From Pipra filicauda (lineage: Eukaryota > Chordata > Aves > Passeriformes > Pipridae): a stretch of 64,000 nt of DNA. Location: positions 2,170,001 through 2,234,000 of the forward strand of contig NW_024104162.1 of assembly GCF_003945595.2 (NCBI RefSeq), read 5' to 3'. The notes under the pieces are model-generated. The model worked only from the letters and a program-made list of their open reading frames with translations. It searched no databases and had not been told where the DNA came from. This document shows, one piece after another, positions 11,701 to 23,655 of the stretch (within the stretch, counting starts at the first letter, position 1; each line of letters starts with the position of its first letter). Made by a program: the position numbers and the translations under genes.

Positions 11701-14700
11701 TAGTTTTATGCTCTCTGAGAAGAGCAGGGCAGTTGGTGCAGTCCCAGAGAGTGCCCTTCTGGTCTAGTTAGAGCCTGTAAGCATCAAACGCTCTCATTCA
11801 TTTATCAGAGGGTGATAAACAGCCTGGGAAATGCCTGCCTCAGTCAGGTCACATTCTTGCTCTTTTATGAATGTGACATCTTTAAAAGCATAAGTGCTGA
11901 TGTCACGAGAGACCCAGAGGAAATCCCAGCTTGATCAGTTTAGCACAAGGTTTCTTGAAAAGCAGCTGGGTGCAGAAGGTGCTCAGGTTGCTTTTTATAG
12001 GGCTATTTCTACCAAAAGTAAGTGATCTAAACACTCTTCTCCCCTAAAAGACATAATTTGCACAATCTGGGACAAAGTTCTGCTTCTTAGACATGATGTA
12101 ACCCATTTGTGATTACAGAAATGGAATTTTTTGCCATGTTTTTGTCACTGGCACAGCTGAGACTATGGATCACGCAAAAATCTGCAGTGTTTGCCACGCA
12201 TTCAGTTACCTTTGGGGTGGGAAGGAGGGGGCCAATGCAGAAACAAAATGAGCAGAAATCTGTCTGATTCAGGAGAGGTGAGGTGCTTTCTGCCCCGACA
12301 GCCACTGTCTGTGTGGCTCTCCACCAGTGGTACGCAGTCTCTCTGCTCTTCCAGGGAGCCAAATGATAAAAGGGAAACCTCAGCCCCAGTGCTGGCCTAG
12401 ACCTTGCATTTAAGGCATGTTCTTCTCCATGAAAAAAAACCCAGAGCCCAGAGGCACTTGCAGCTCCAAAAAGCCAAGCTGGCTGGAACCTTTGGGAGCC
12501 ACACACGTGCCAGAATGAAAGAAGCTGCTCTGCAGTGCTGCAATCTTGCAGGAATTTGCAGCTGGTCTCCCGAAGAGGAAGCAGAAGTCCCCCTGACATT
12601 CCCAGCTCCAGTGCTGTGCAAAGTGCCTGCCTTTGTGACACGACCAGGGCTCTGCAGCTGCTCTGGCATTAGTGTGCAGCAGGGGCACTCAGTGGGTACG
12701 TGTGTGATCAAACATCAAAGGGCGACAGGCTTGTGTGTCCCACCTGGGCGGGCACACCCTTCCGTGTGCACAGTGACCTTGAGGAGGGCTCATTCCGAGA
12801 TTCCCATGCAGCTGGCGTTTTGCATTGAGAGCCATATGGCCAGCACCATAAACACTGGCTCTAATTGTAGCTCTCAACCTGCCAAAGTCCAAAAGAGGGA
12901 GAGTAATGGGGACAGAAGCTGGGGGTGGGGGAGACAAAAAAATAAAATACGTTTGCCCAAAATAGACTCAGTAACAAGGAAAAGGCAAGGAAAAAAAAAA
13001 AAGTCCTGAAAGGCAGAAGGCTTCAGTACTCCAGTAAAACTTGACTTCTCTGACCTCAGGCACCTGACTCAGCATTTTCCAAGTCGATATTTTACAATAA
13101 TAAAAGGGAGAGAGCACCAGGTGTGTGGGAAATGATGGCAAATTTGTGTCTAAAAAGGCAGGGACATTCCTTCTAATGAAGGACTGTAGAGAATATGTTC
13201 CTAATCAAAGTGCTAATAATAACCTTGTTTCTATAATTTGCCTTTTTTTTCAGCAAAGTGGGGTTACACGTGACAGCGATTTAGTGGGTTCAGAGGGGGA
13301 CTAGGCAATGGTTTCAGTTTGATGGTTTTATTATTAACATATCTTGGAGGAAAAGCTGGTCTTGATCCTCTTTGCCTGGGTGTTGTGCCAGTCTATTCCC
13401 AGGCAAAGCTGGTACAAAGTAACTACCAGGACAAAATGGAGATATTTTTCACCTATACTGTACAGACTTAAACGGGCAAGATTCGGTGCAAAGCATTGCT
13501 ATGCTGTGGGTTATTTAGCCTCTTTCCCAAAGGGGAGAGGCCCAAGTGCAGCCTCTCTGATCAAATGCAGGCATAAGGATACCTCTCCTCCCTGTGATGG
13601 TTTGGTGCCGCATCCACAGCTGTCTCTTTGATGCACCAGGTAACCACAAGTGTCTGCCTGTCTCTCTAGAACTTCCACTGGGAAATCTGAGTGCACAGGA
13701 GGAGCTGGGACCCAGTACAAATATCAGAGCTATCCTGGGATGAAATCACATTCGCAAGGTGGGAACAAGGCTCTGCATTTTGGCTTTCATTCAGCAAGTC
13801 AGAAAAGATCTCTGCAGCTGCTGCTGAGCTGCTTGCTTTGACCAGTGACAGGAGGGCAACATCTCCCTCCACAGCTTTTAGTGGAAAACTCAGAGTAAAG
13901 CCAAAGTAACCCCAAAGATGGTGTGAGCTGCTAAGGCTGGCTACCGACCTCCCCTCCACGACACACCCAGGGACAGGGTGTGTCCTGGTGCTCCACTTTG
14001 CCCTGGGGCCCCCAAAACTTTGTAGCATGTAGAAAACCACATTTCAGTCCCTTCAAAAGGACATTTAATTAAAACTCAAGGAGAAAAACCTCCCCCGGGG
14101 AACCAGCAAAACAGCAAAATAGGTAGACACCCCTGACTCTAATTTATGCGAGTTTAAAACTAATACCAAGATTGGTTTAATTACCTGGGAACAATGTATT
14201 TCTCTTGGATTGCAGAACAGCTCGTTAGTGTATTTTTTTTTTTTTTACCCACTTCCAGTTGAAATTGATAATACATCCCTCACTCAAAACATTGTCTCCC
14301 AATCACCATGGTTACTGCCAGGTTTTCCACAAGGACCCAGCATATTCATCTGTCAAGTATGCTAATGGCGAACGGACCCTGTCACACAAAGGAGCAGGCT
14401 ATTCAAACATACACTTGCCAAATAATTGTACATGTCAAAAGAATGATGCTTGTTATTTGCCTAATATTATCCCCCAGAAGTGGGAAATAGTTCAGTTCTC
14501 AATGCAAAATGGCTTGCCCTTATCAAATAGGCAATTTGCTGATAATTTGGACTATTAGAGATCTTGGGGTGGGGAGACAAAGAGGGGGGTAGCAAATGTA
14601 AGTGGCCTTTTATAATTGCACTGAAAGCAAAATGGGGCATTAAGTGCCCCGGAGGTGCAGCAATGAGGAGCATCACAGGAAGCGCTGACGGCCGATCCGA

Positions 14701-15797
14701 GGGGCTCCTCACAGCCTCCCCTCTCACCTCTGTCAGGTAGCTGCTGGTGGGTGGTTAATTATAATTTAGCAGGAACACTTTTCTCAACTGCATTTTTTTA
14801 TTGCTATTTATCTTCATGATGGGCCAATTTCACATTTGTCTATTTCAGTAATTAAGCCAAAGAAAAATGTTACCGTAGGATTCCTCTAAATTTCTGAGCT
14901 TCTAGCAGCTGGGGTTCTTGAGCCTGTGCTGATACATCTGCAGCCGAGGCGATGAGGTGGCCTTTTCCCTCACTTTGGGGCACTTAAAGGCTCTTCCCAT
15001 TCAGAGCAGGTATCTGGAAGGGCTGAGCCAGCCCGGGGACTGATGACCTGCCAGAGGCAGGGGCTGTGGCTGACATCTGCAGATACTCCTGCTCCACCAC
15101 GGACCACCCAGCAGAAGGGTGAGACCACAAAACCCACCTCACCTGTGCCACACATGTGGAGGAGGAGAATCCTGGAGCACTGTCCTCTCAAGGTGAAAAA
15201 CTAATTAACATCTCTAAACTATCTGAGATGTCTAAGTTGTAAAAGTGGCAAATATTCAGACATTTCTGTTTCTTTGAATAGAATGGGCAAAATTTCTCTC
15301 AGTATCACCTCAGGGCTTTCAATATTATTGTTCCTACTTCACATAGTTTTGTAAGGAAACAGGAGAGGTTGCAGAATTTATTTCTTCTTCACCCAACTCT
15401 GCTTTTTTCCTCTCTTCCTCCAGGAAGATTGAATCTGGGCAGTTAAAAGGTGCTGGCTGGAGGGCCCAGGAGCACTGTTCACTGTAAGAACAAGTGCACA
15501 GGCATCAGCCTCCTGCCTGCAGCCTCCTGTGGTGTGTCCAATCTATCTGTATGGTTCTTGACTTCAGCTGGCGTCCTCCATGCCATATCCTGTGAAAAGA
15601 CAGCTTCCTACCAATCCCAAATGTGCACCAAGCACAGTGACTTTAACCTGGGTGAGAAACCTGAGCGGGGGTTTGATACCATGGCCTAGAACCAGAAGGC
15701 ACTTTAGCATCTTCCCTAAACTGCCTGGTCTTCATCCAGCCTGCCTGGTCTGTAAAGAGCAGTGCAGTCATGTCCTCAGGATGTGACCTTATTTGAT
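8713..15797. other. Non-coding sequence, no gene recognised
   Basis: Several frames of about 100 to 200 codons exist on both strands around 12,090-13,010. They overlap each other in opposite directions, have no family resemblance and no ordered splice sites, so I treat them as chance. AT-rich, homeodomain-motif-rich segments near 9,960-10,140 and 14,130-14,560 could be regulatory. Confidence 0.6.
11848..11877. repeat. 9-bp inverted repeat with 12-base spacer
   Basis: GTCACATTC (11848-11856) and GAATGTGAC (11869-11877) are perfect reverse complements. The surrounding bases are AT-rich non-coding sequence with GATAA motifs. The arms could be paired binding half-sites or chance. Confidence 0.6.
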
Positions 15798-15968
15798 GGA
15801 TGTGGCTGAATTATGATTCCTCATCCCTGGAAGTGTTTAAGGCCAGGCTGGATGGGACCGTGAGCAACCTGGTCCAGTGGAAGGTGACCCTGCCCATGGA
15901 GATGGGTTTGAAACCAGATGATGTTTAAGGTCCCTTCCAATTCTAGCCATTCTATGGTTTTATAATGA
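15798..15968 (+). mobile_element. CR1 LINE 3' end fragment (5'-truncated)
   Basis: The segment reads as a bird CR1 3' tail: CATCCCTGGAAGTGTTTAAG, then a GAGCAACCTGGTCCAGTGGA block, a CCCTGCCCATGG block and TTTAAGGTCCCTTCCAA, ending in the degenerate octamer-type tail ATTCTATGGTTTTATAATGA. CR1 elements are non-LTR retrotransposons that insert mostly as short 3' fragments, and this copy holds no coding sequence. Several substitutions from the usual tail, including the last repeat units, suggest an old insertion. It is the only unambiguous CR1 copy I recognised in the window. Confidence 0.88.
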
Positions 15969-18173
15969 TTTTCCTCAATTGAGGATTCTGATTGCTGACC
16001 CCCCCTGTGCTTTCTGTAAGAGTGAAACACAGTATTTTGCCTTGGGGAGGATGGAGGAGACTTCCCTTCGGACTGTAAAATCGACTTCTGTTTGCCCTGG
16101 AGAGGTAAGCCCTTAAAATGCACATGGGGGAGGCAAGAAAATGCATGATCAGGAAGCTGAGTTTAGGGGGTGACCAGTAAATTTTGTGTGGGAGGAGAAC
16201 AAGTACAGGTTGTGGTTTGCTACCCTGTGGTGTTTCTTGTGAAAAATACTAATTTTCTAATGAACAGAAAGAAGAGAAAGAAAAAAAGCATCAACTAGCA
16301 AACAACCTAATCGGCTATTAAAATATTTCCAAGCAGTGAAATTAATACAATTCCCAGCTCATAACTTATTTGCCTCTGTACAAAATTAACATAGATAAAT
16401 AAATTAAAAAAAATAACCTCACCCAAACTGCTTCATAATAAAATGTGATCATAGCAATAATAAGATGCTTCAGTGCATGAATTTGGTTGTATTAATTCAC
16501 CCCTGGTGTAATTGACAGCTCTCAGCCTTCAGCTTTCTGCTGAACAGCGCACTACAGCTGAATTATTATACCTGGCACTTCAGACTCTTCCAAATCTCAT
16601 TGCCTAATTGCGTTCTCTTCTAGTAGGTGAGTGTTAAACTCAGACATTAAAGGATCTCTGCCAATTACCTGAAGCTCAACATTTGATCTGTCTGAAAATC
16701 TCACCGATCCGTGGGGGACTGCTCCTCTGTCTGCATCCTGAGCGCTGCCTTCTCTCCTTGCTTCGTGCAGTGTAAAGTGAAAGTAATTCTACCCCTGGCT
16801 TTAAGGGCATAAAAAGAGTGAATAATAGAGGGAATTCAGGTAAGAAATCCAGACCCCCCTCCACCCATTCAGAATTAGAGCTAGCATTAATCCAGCAGCA
16901 GCTGCTAATTATGTAGGATTTGTAGGAAAATGTATTGCTCTCTTTGTCTTCCCATTTCTGGTTTTACAGATGCCGTCTGACTGGTGCTTCTGTGAGATAC
17001 CTTGTAAAAGAAGCAGCTTTTCTGGGATTACCTCCCCATTGCATTGCTTCTCCTGCTTGTAGTTCACTGATGTGTTTCAGTCCGTGGTCACTGTAAAGCC
17101 TGTGTGGCTCAGCGGTGCTTTGGAGACCCTTGTTTGCAAACCAGTCAGTTAAATTAAGAAGCTTGATTCTCATTGCTGTGTGATGACATCTTCAATTTAG
17201 CTCGTGCCCCAGTGAGGAAGTAAACAAACAATAAAAGTGTCACAATTCCTTCTAGTTCCATTAGACAAACAAGAAGTTTATTCAGTGTTTTGGCAAATGA
17301 AAATTTAAACAAACTGTCAAGGGAGACATTTTCCCCATCAGATGCTCTCTGAAAGGGGATTATAAAAAGAAAGAGCTATCACCCACCATGTCATTAAAAA
17401 CAAAGGCCCCTGTGAACCCCTTTTATTAAAGATTAGCAGCACTGATTACAGACTCGCAGGCTGAGCCAAAGACAAATTAGAATATCTTTTGCCATGGGAT
17501 AACTTACACTCCCCTCCTAGGCAATGAGACTATTGCAAACAGTGGACTCCTGAGAGCAGACAGTTTTCACCTCTGGCCATTTATTCTACCATTTAGAAAC
17601 AGACTGGTGATCTGTCTAGACTTATTTGCTGCCAGAGACCAACACTTCATTACACCTCCTGCTGAATGATTCCAGGTGAGACCAGTTGTTCATGCAAGCA
17701 GAAATACCAGATTTTGGGCTTTTGTCATGGACAACCCTTAAGGCTACTTCAGAAAATGCTGCCAAGCCAAGTGCCAAGGAGCTCTGTTCCAGCAGAGACA
17801 GACCAGGATGGTAATGCAATGCTTAGCAAGTCATGCAAATTCAGTCTTCATGTGGTGGCCACAGGCTTGGTGCAGATTTAAAGACCCATCAGACTAGTTG
17901 CAAGGTGCTGACCTTACTGCCTCTGAGGAGTAAACATCCTGTATATACCCTTCTAACCAGCAGAGATATTCTGGACAGCCCCAGAGACCAAGCAGAAACA
18001 GTTGCAGAAGGGATATTAGTGCTCTCTAGGATGGCTGTTCAGACTTCTCGGTGTGATGGAGACAGCTTTTCTAGCCTCCCAGATGGGGTTATTGTCTTGA
18101 CACCCAACACAGGAAAAATTTGTCTTTGTGGGTAAAGGAGAAAATAGCTCTTGAAATATTGCCCTGTGAGATC

Positions 18174-18244
18174 CCATGGTACCCAAGGATACCCATGGAC
18201 CATGGATACCATGGTTTGGATCTCTGGATCCAGGTCCAGAGATC
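18174..18244. repeat. Cluster of CCATGG palindromes plus a 10-bp-arm hairpin
   Basis: CCATGG occurs four times at 18174, 18193, 18200 and 18209. Just after it, GATCTCTGGA (18219-18228) and TCCAGAGATC (18235-18244) form perfect inverted arms around a six-base loop. No gene, tRNA or terminator function is evident. Confidence 0.9.
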
Positions 18245-21200
18245 GATAAAGTTGTGGGTGATGTAGGGATTAATTCTGGTCACTGGGTATCTCCCTGCAA
18301 CCCGTCCTTCATGCTGCTATCCCTGCAAGGGTGCACTGAGCCCCGGGACTGAGTTGCCCTTTCCCATTAACTGTGCACAAGAGTGGGAATAGGCTAAATT
18401 TTGGCACTACCTGGGAGATAAGTGATCTCATTTCCAGCTGTGTCACAACCATGTAGGAGGCTCAGCTGCCACCATAGTAACAACCAGTCCTTAGACAGTA
18501 AGGCATGTCCAAGAGGTGATGCTTCACTTACTTGTGGACTGACCTCTCCTGGATGTGAAAAAATGCAGACCCACCGTTTATCTCTCACAAAGCAAAAATC
18601 GAATAATATTGCTTCCCCCTTCTCTCCCCTTCCCTCCCCAGGCTCAGAGGGGAAGGCAATGAGGAACCAGTGCAGGAACTGTGCTAACATTTCAAGAGTC
18701 CCGTGCACGCAGGAATGGCAAAAGGAATGGAGAAACAAAATCCTGCAAAACAAATCATGATATCATGCGTGGGATTCCTCTCTCCTCTTTTCAGTGGTCT
18801 ATAAATTTGATCTGAGCTCTCAACTGTTTGTACTAATGTATTTCCAGATGACACCTTCAGAGGATTGTGTGGTATGAACTTATCCTACCTGTCTTTGGGT
18901 GGAATGAATCTAGATCCCTGCAAGAAATGAATAAACAAGTCTGTGGCTAACCTGTCATTTCTTTGACACCCTCAAAATCCTGTTTTATTGTCCTACAACA
19001 CTTACCCATCCCACCTGCTAAGTCCTTTTCCCTCAGATTTCATCAGACCTCTAGCTTCAGACCTATACATATTCCTACACCTCAGCAGAGACTCTGCTGG
19101 GTTTGCCTCTGGCCTCCTGGGCACACCCTGACCACAGGTTACTCCCTGTTCCCAGCCTCAGACTTTGCTCTAATAACTCTGCAGAGCCAGTGCTTCTGTC
19201 CCAGTGCCTGTAGGTGCCTGTTTTCACAAAAGCAAAACTGGCTGGGTTTCAAAACACCAGCCAGGAGCTGCAATTACCAAAGATGTGCCTGTAAGCCTTC
19301 CTGGGGCTGGAAAAAGGATTGCATTTGAGATGAGGAGATGCTGCAGTAACACTGCTCCAGCTGGACACATTTGTTGGCAGGAAAGAGCCCAGCCATTGCA
19401 GGGTGACAGACCCCCAGTTCCTTAGGTCCAGGAGGACCACCTGGTTTTGTAGGAAGCTGTTCTCCCAGACATTCTTCTGTCATGGGCAGGCAGGGGACAG
19501 TGAACAGGGAGAGACTTTTTTTAGAAGCAAGAGGCTCACTGTGGAATGAGCCCTGCAACTTGCACAGTCACAGCATCAGTCTTTGTTTATGTACTGAACT
19601 GATGAGCAATTAACTTGGAGATGATAGTTATATGCAGAGCACAGGACTCGTAATGTGCTTTCTCTTAGGGCTGCCTAACGTTTCCTATTATTAGACTCAA
19701 CTTTCTGTTACACCTTTTCCAAATTCTAACCACTCAGGCTGATATCTTCCCTCCTGGGTGTTGCCTCAGGCTGGACTGATCATATTTTGTGAGGCAAGTT
19801 TATATGTGCCCTGGGGGAACCCCTAGTAGGTTTGTGCAATCTATGCTAATGGCTCTGAATGACACATGGGGAGAAGGGGACATGGGAGAGCCAGGAGACA
19901 ATAGAAATGCAAACCAGGGTGTGCAATTAGGCTGGGATGGAGCTAAACTGAAGGCAGAGGGGTCTTGTAGAGAGGCCTCTATGATTTCCTGCTGCATGGT
20001 CTTTGTTCATAATAACTGCAAGAGTGATCCTTCATTGTCTGATCATGTCTGGCTACATTTTCCTGGATGTAAATTGCAATACAGCTTGTCTGACCTCAGT
20101 GTCATCATCCCCAGCAAATTGCAGCTGGTTCTCACACTGTTATTATGGAACGCACTGCTTTACAGGGGATACATTCTCCCTCCACCTTCCATCACCTATG
20201 CTTTCCCATGCTCCTGAAAAGGCCAAAAGCTTTCATTACTGTGTGACTGGAAAAGTGCCACGGGTTAAATCAGCACAAGGTGTGTGCCTCACAGGAAAAG
20301 GGCAACAAGTATGGCTCCAAATACGAGTCTTAGGGGCACGGATAGAACTGGTCAGTAGAAAAAAAATTGAGGTGATTTGCTTCACTTTTCCCACTGTTCA
20401 TCCTTAGTGAGAAAAGCACTGAGGCAAGATATTATAATGAGCTCCCAGCAACCGTAGCTTGAATATTTGACACAAAGTCTGGAGCAGAATGATCCCCTAT
20501 GGCCCCATCAAGCAGCTTCATCTCCAGGTCCTAGTCAAGCATTAGCCAGTAGAGGGGATGCAGAGATTTAAGGTCAGGCTACACAGGGCTCACAAGTATA
20601 GAAGGTGTCATGTTGGAAGAGATGCCCCCTAGTCTCCACCAGGGCCGTAGGGCTGCTGTGTTGAAGGGTATTGCTCTAGGCCATGGACTTGGGCTGTGCT
20701 AAGAGGAGAGAGGATATAAAATACTGGGGAGGCTGACTGGGCAAAGCAAACTGTCGCCCGGTGAGTGAGATACTCATGGGCAGACCTTACTTCTGCAAGT
20801 CCCTGAGGTATCCAGGGGAAGGGGCTTCCTGATAGCAGTCTCTGGATTGTCTCTGCTGGGCTACTGCCATCAAGTTTCCATTGCCCCCTCAACATGGACA
20901 CTCCCAGAGCCTGTGATACCATTCTCAGAGGTCACCTCACTCTCTTATTAATCTGAGCTTTCAGTCCTGCAACAGATGTGCTTATAAAGAAGCTAATCTC
21001 AGGACCCTCTTTTCATCTTCTTTATGGGAATAGCTCTGAGCAGGGAGGGTGAGGACAGAGAAACTCACATTGCTTTAAGCAAATATGAAGTCAGATGTAC
21101 CGGGAAAGGAAAAAAAAAAAAGCTAAATTATTCCTGCAGCATCTCTGCTCCCTATGCGTGGCACAGCTTCTTAATGCTTCCCATATCTACCACCTCCCTC

Positions 21201-23464
21201 CCCAAACTAAATGAGAAACAAATCCATTATTTGAAGGACATTTGTCTAAAACTCCCCTTTTGTGCCTTGGCTATCTGGGACCTGCAGCTGTCACTTCCTA
21301 TTCTTCTTGTAATTGCTCCTACTACAGCTAATAATGCATTTATCAAGCAGAATTTACTTATTTATTTATTTGTCTCCCTTTATTATTTTTATTATTTAGG
21401 TATAAAATAAGTCTTTTTCTCCACACTGCTCCATTAGAAATCCATAGGCTTCCAAAGAAGCAGTGGCTGCTCTGTGCTCCTGCCTCAGCTGCAAGGAATT
21501 AGTTTATTAATATATTGCACCCCTACAGCAGCCTCTTGGATGTGAGGTTTTCACCTGATCATGCCATCCCTTCCCATGATAGCTTCTAAAGTGAAGCTCT
21601 CACAAAGGGACAAAAAGCAATCCAAAAAGCAATTTACTTGGCTGACAATTTCCTCTCTCCCCAGAGGTGTGGTCAAAGATATTTGTGCATTTGAAGGAGG
21701 GAGGAGTCATCCCTTCCCAAGCGTTTACTGCAGTGGGAGCCGAGATCAAGGGGCTGCAAGGCTCCAGCCCAGGGCTCTGGTGATGCCTGCATCTGTAGGT
21801 TCATGGTACAGCCTCCCAGGGCAAACAGGACTTGGACACCTTGGAGGGGGCAGTGCATGAGATGTGGCTCTGCAGGTTCAATTTGGATAACTCAATTCCT
21901 CCCACCTTCATGCTTCCCACCTTTCTACCACACCTTTCTGGTGGTGAGCTTTGGAAATGCTTCTTTTTGGTGGGAACACCGAGCTTATATCCACCTTTTG
22001 TAACAAACACAGAGGGTGTGAGGAATGAGTTTATCAAACACGCATGCATCCTGCTTTATCTAATTGCCTTCTTCCTTGGGCAAATCATGGCTATCTTTCA
22101 CTGTTTGTTCAAGGGCTGATATGAAAGAAGCTGAATCTCTAAACCTTCAGGTTTCCTACTGCTCTATTAATCTCCCCCATTCAGGAATTACCCACAGAGC
22201 CTGTCTCTCAGAAGCAAAACTTTCAGCTATCTCCTGCTTCTGTCCATGGGATATCTACTTTGAAAGTTGTTATACATCTAATGAGAGATGGGCCAGAGGT
22301 GAAAGGTGAAAGGTTGTGTTCATGCAACTTACTCTTGCAAATTAGGGAACAGAATTGCAAAAGAGAAGACAAGAAACAAATCATTCAGTTGCAAACTAAA
22401 ACATCTGGAACACCAACTGCCCTTTTGTTGTAAGGAATAATGAAGCAGCTGTTAGAGATCTCATGGAGATATGAAGGAGAGAGTTGTTCTGACATCTATA
22501 TGGACATTGTTGGATCTCCAGGTCTCTGGGACTGAGAGGAAATTAATTTCTTTTCTCCCTTGGAACAGCAATGGGTAAGCTTGAAAAACACAGAGGTTTT
22601 TCAGATATTCCTCTGCTTTTGCCTGCTACTCTTGAATTAACAGAATGAAGTGATTTTCCTGGTCTTTTCAGGGTGTATATGTAGAAGGGCAAAGAAGAGC
22701 AGAATTCAGCCCGTCAGGTTTACAGGCACAGGGTCTTGGCCAGTTGCTCACTGGGATACTTCTGGCCTCCCAGTCTGGCTGCTTAATCCAGGAACCAGTT
22801 GGAAAAAACAAGTGATCCAGACCTTGAACGCTTCATTAACCAAAATTTATGTTCAGTTCCCTGGATGAGAACTGGGTGGACCCATGAAAAACAGATGCAT
22901 ATTTGGAGTGCTAATGGATCCAAGACTTGTGAAAAATTCCCTTTGAGATGAAGGAGAACCAATTCTCCCAGGCGGTAAAAGACTTCTTTTCTGGAGTACC
23001 TCATGTGCAGTTGTACCAGCAGTGCTCTGCATTCCAGGTTCCCTCTGCTTGGTGACCCGGGAGTTGTGGAATCATTTTCAGTGGAAAAGAGTTAGAAAGG
23101 CTAATTCATTCTGCCGTATGTGGCAATCATTGCCTTGCTCACCAAGCTGAGGATTTCACCCTGATTCTTGCTCCTGACAAACCATGGGGGCATTTACTCC
23201 CTTACTGGCTCAAGTGTTTGTGCCTGGCACTGCAGACGTAGTCTCTGGGACTGAACTCCCTTTGCTCCTTCCCCTCCGCTGCCAATGTGCCAACAAGCCC
23301 GCTAAAAAAGGAGAGTTCTGAGAGACGTTCAAACACCCTGTAGCAACACTATTTTGTATGCAGTTTAGATGCCACAAGTGAAAAATTGCCTCTCCTCTCT
23401 ACCAGAGCACAATGGCCACCGTGGAGGAAGGAGGAGTTCCCCTCCCCATCCTTCATCCCTTCCT

Positions 23465-23655
23465 CGCTTCAGGACTTCGCCTTCCAGCCGTGCGTGTGCC
23501 CCGCGAGCATCATCCACGTCGCTCAGCAGAGATGCCGCTTGCTTGTACTACACTTGTGTAATGCAGCGTTTCACCCGTCCTCGGGGAAAGCAAAAAAGCA
23601 GAGCTTCAAGCTGAAGTTGTGTGTGTCCTGTATTGCTAAGCGGCTGTGCGCCGGT
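23465..23655. promoter_or_regulatory. Small CpG-dense patch in CpG-poor surroundings
   Basis: I count about fifteen CpG dinucleotides in roughly 190 bases, including GCCGTGCGTG, CCCGCGAG, CACGTCGCTC and GTGCGCCGG, whereas neighbouring kilobases hold very few. Retained CpGs suggest unmethylated germline DNA, as in a small CpG island, orphan promoter or enhancer. Open frames across it show no recognisable protein. Confidence 0.35.

Noticed and set aside
12087..13009. Opposing frames of 184 codons (minus) and 201 codons (plus) that could suggest a gene
   Set aside because: They overlap each other antisense, have no family resemblance, no ordered domains and no supporting splice sites. They are best explained by chance in a GC-richer patch.
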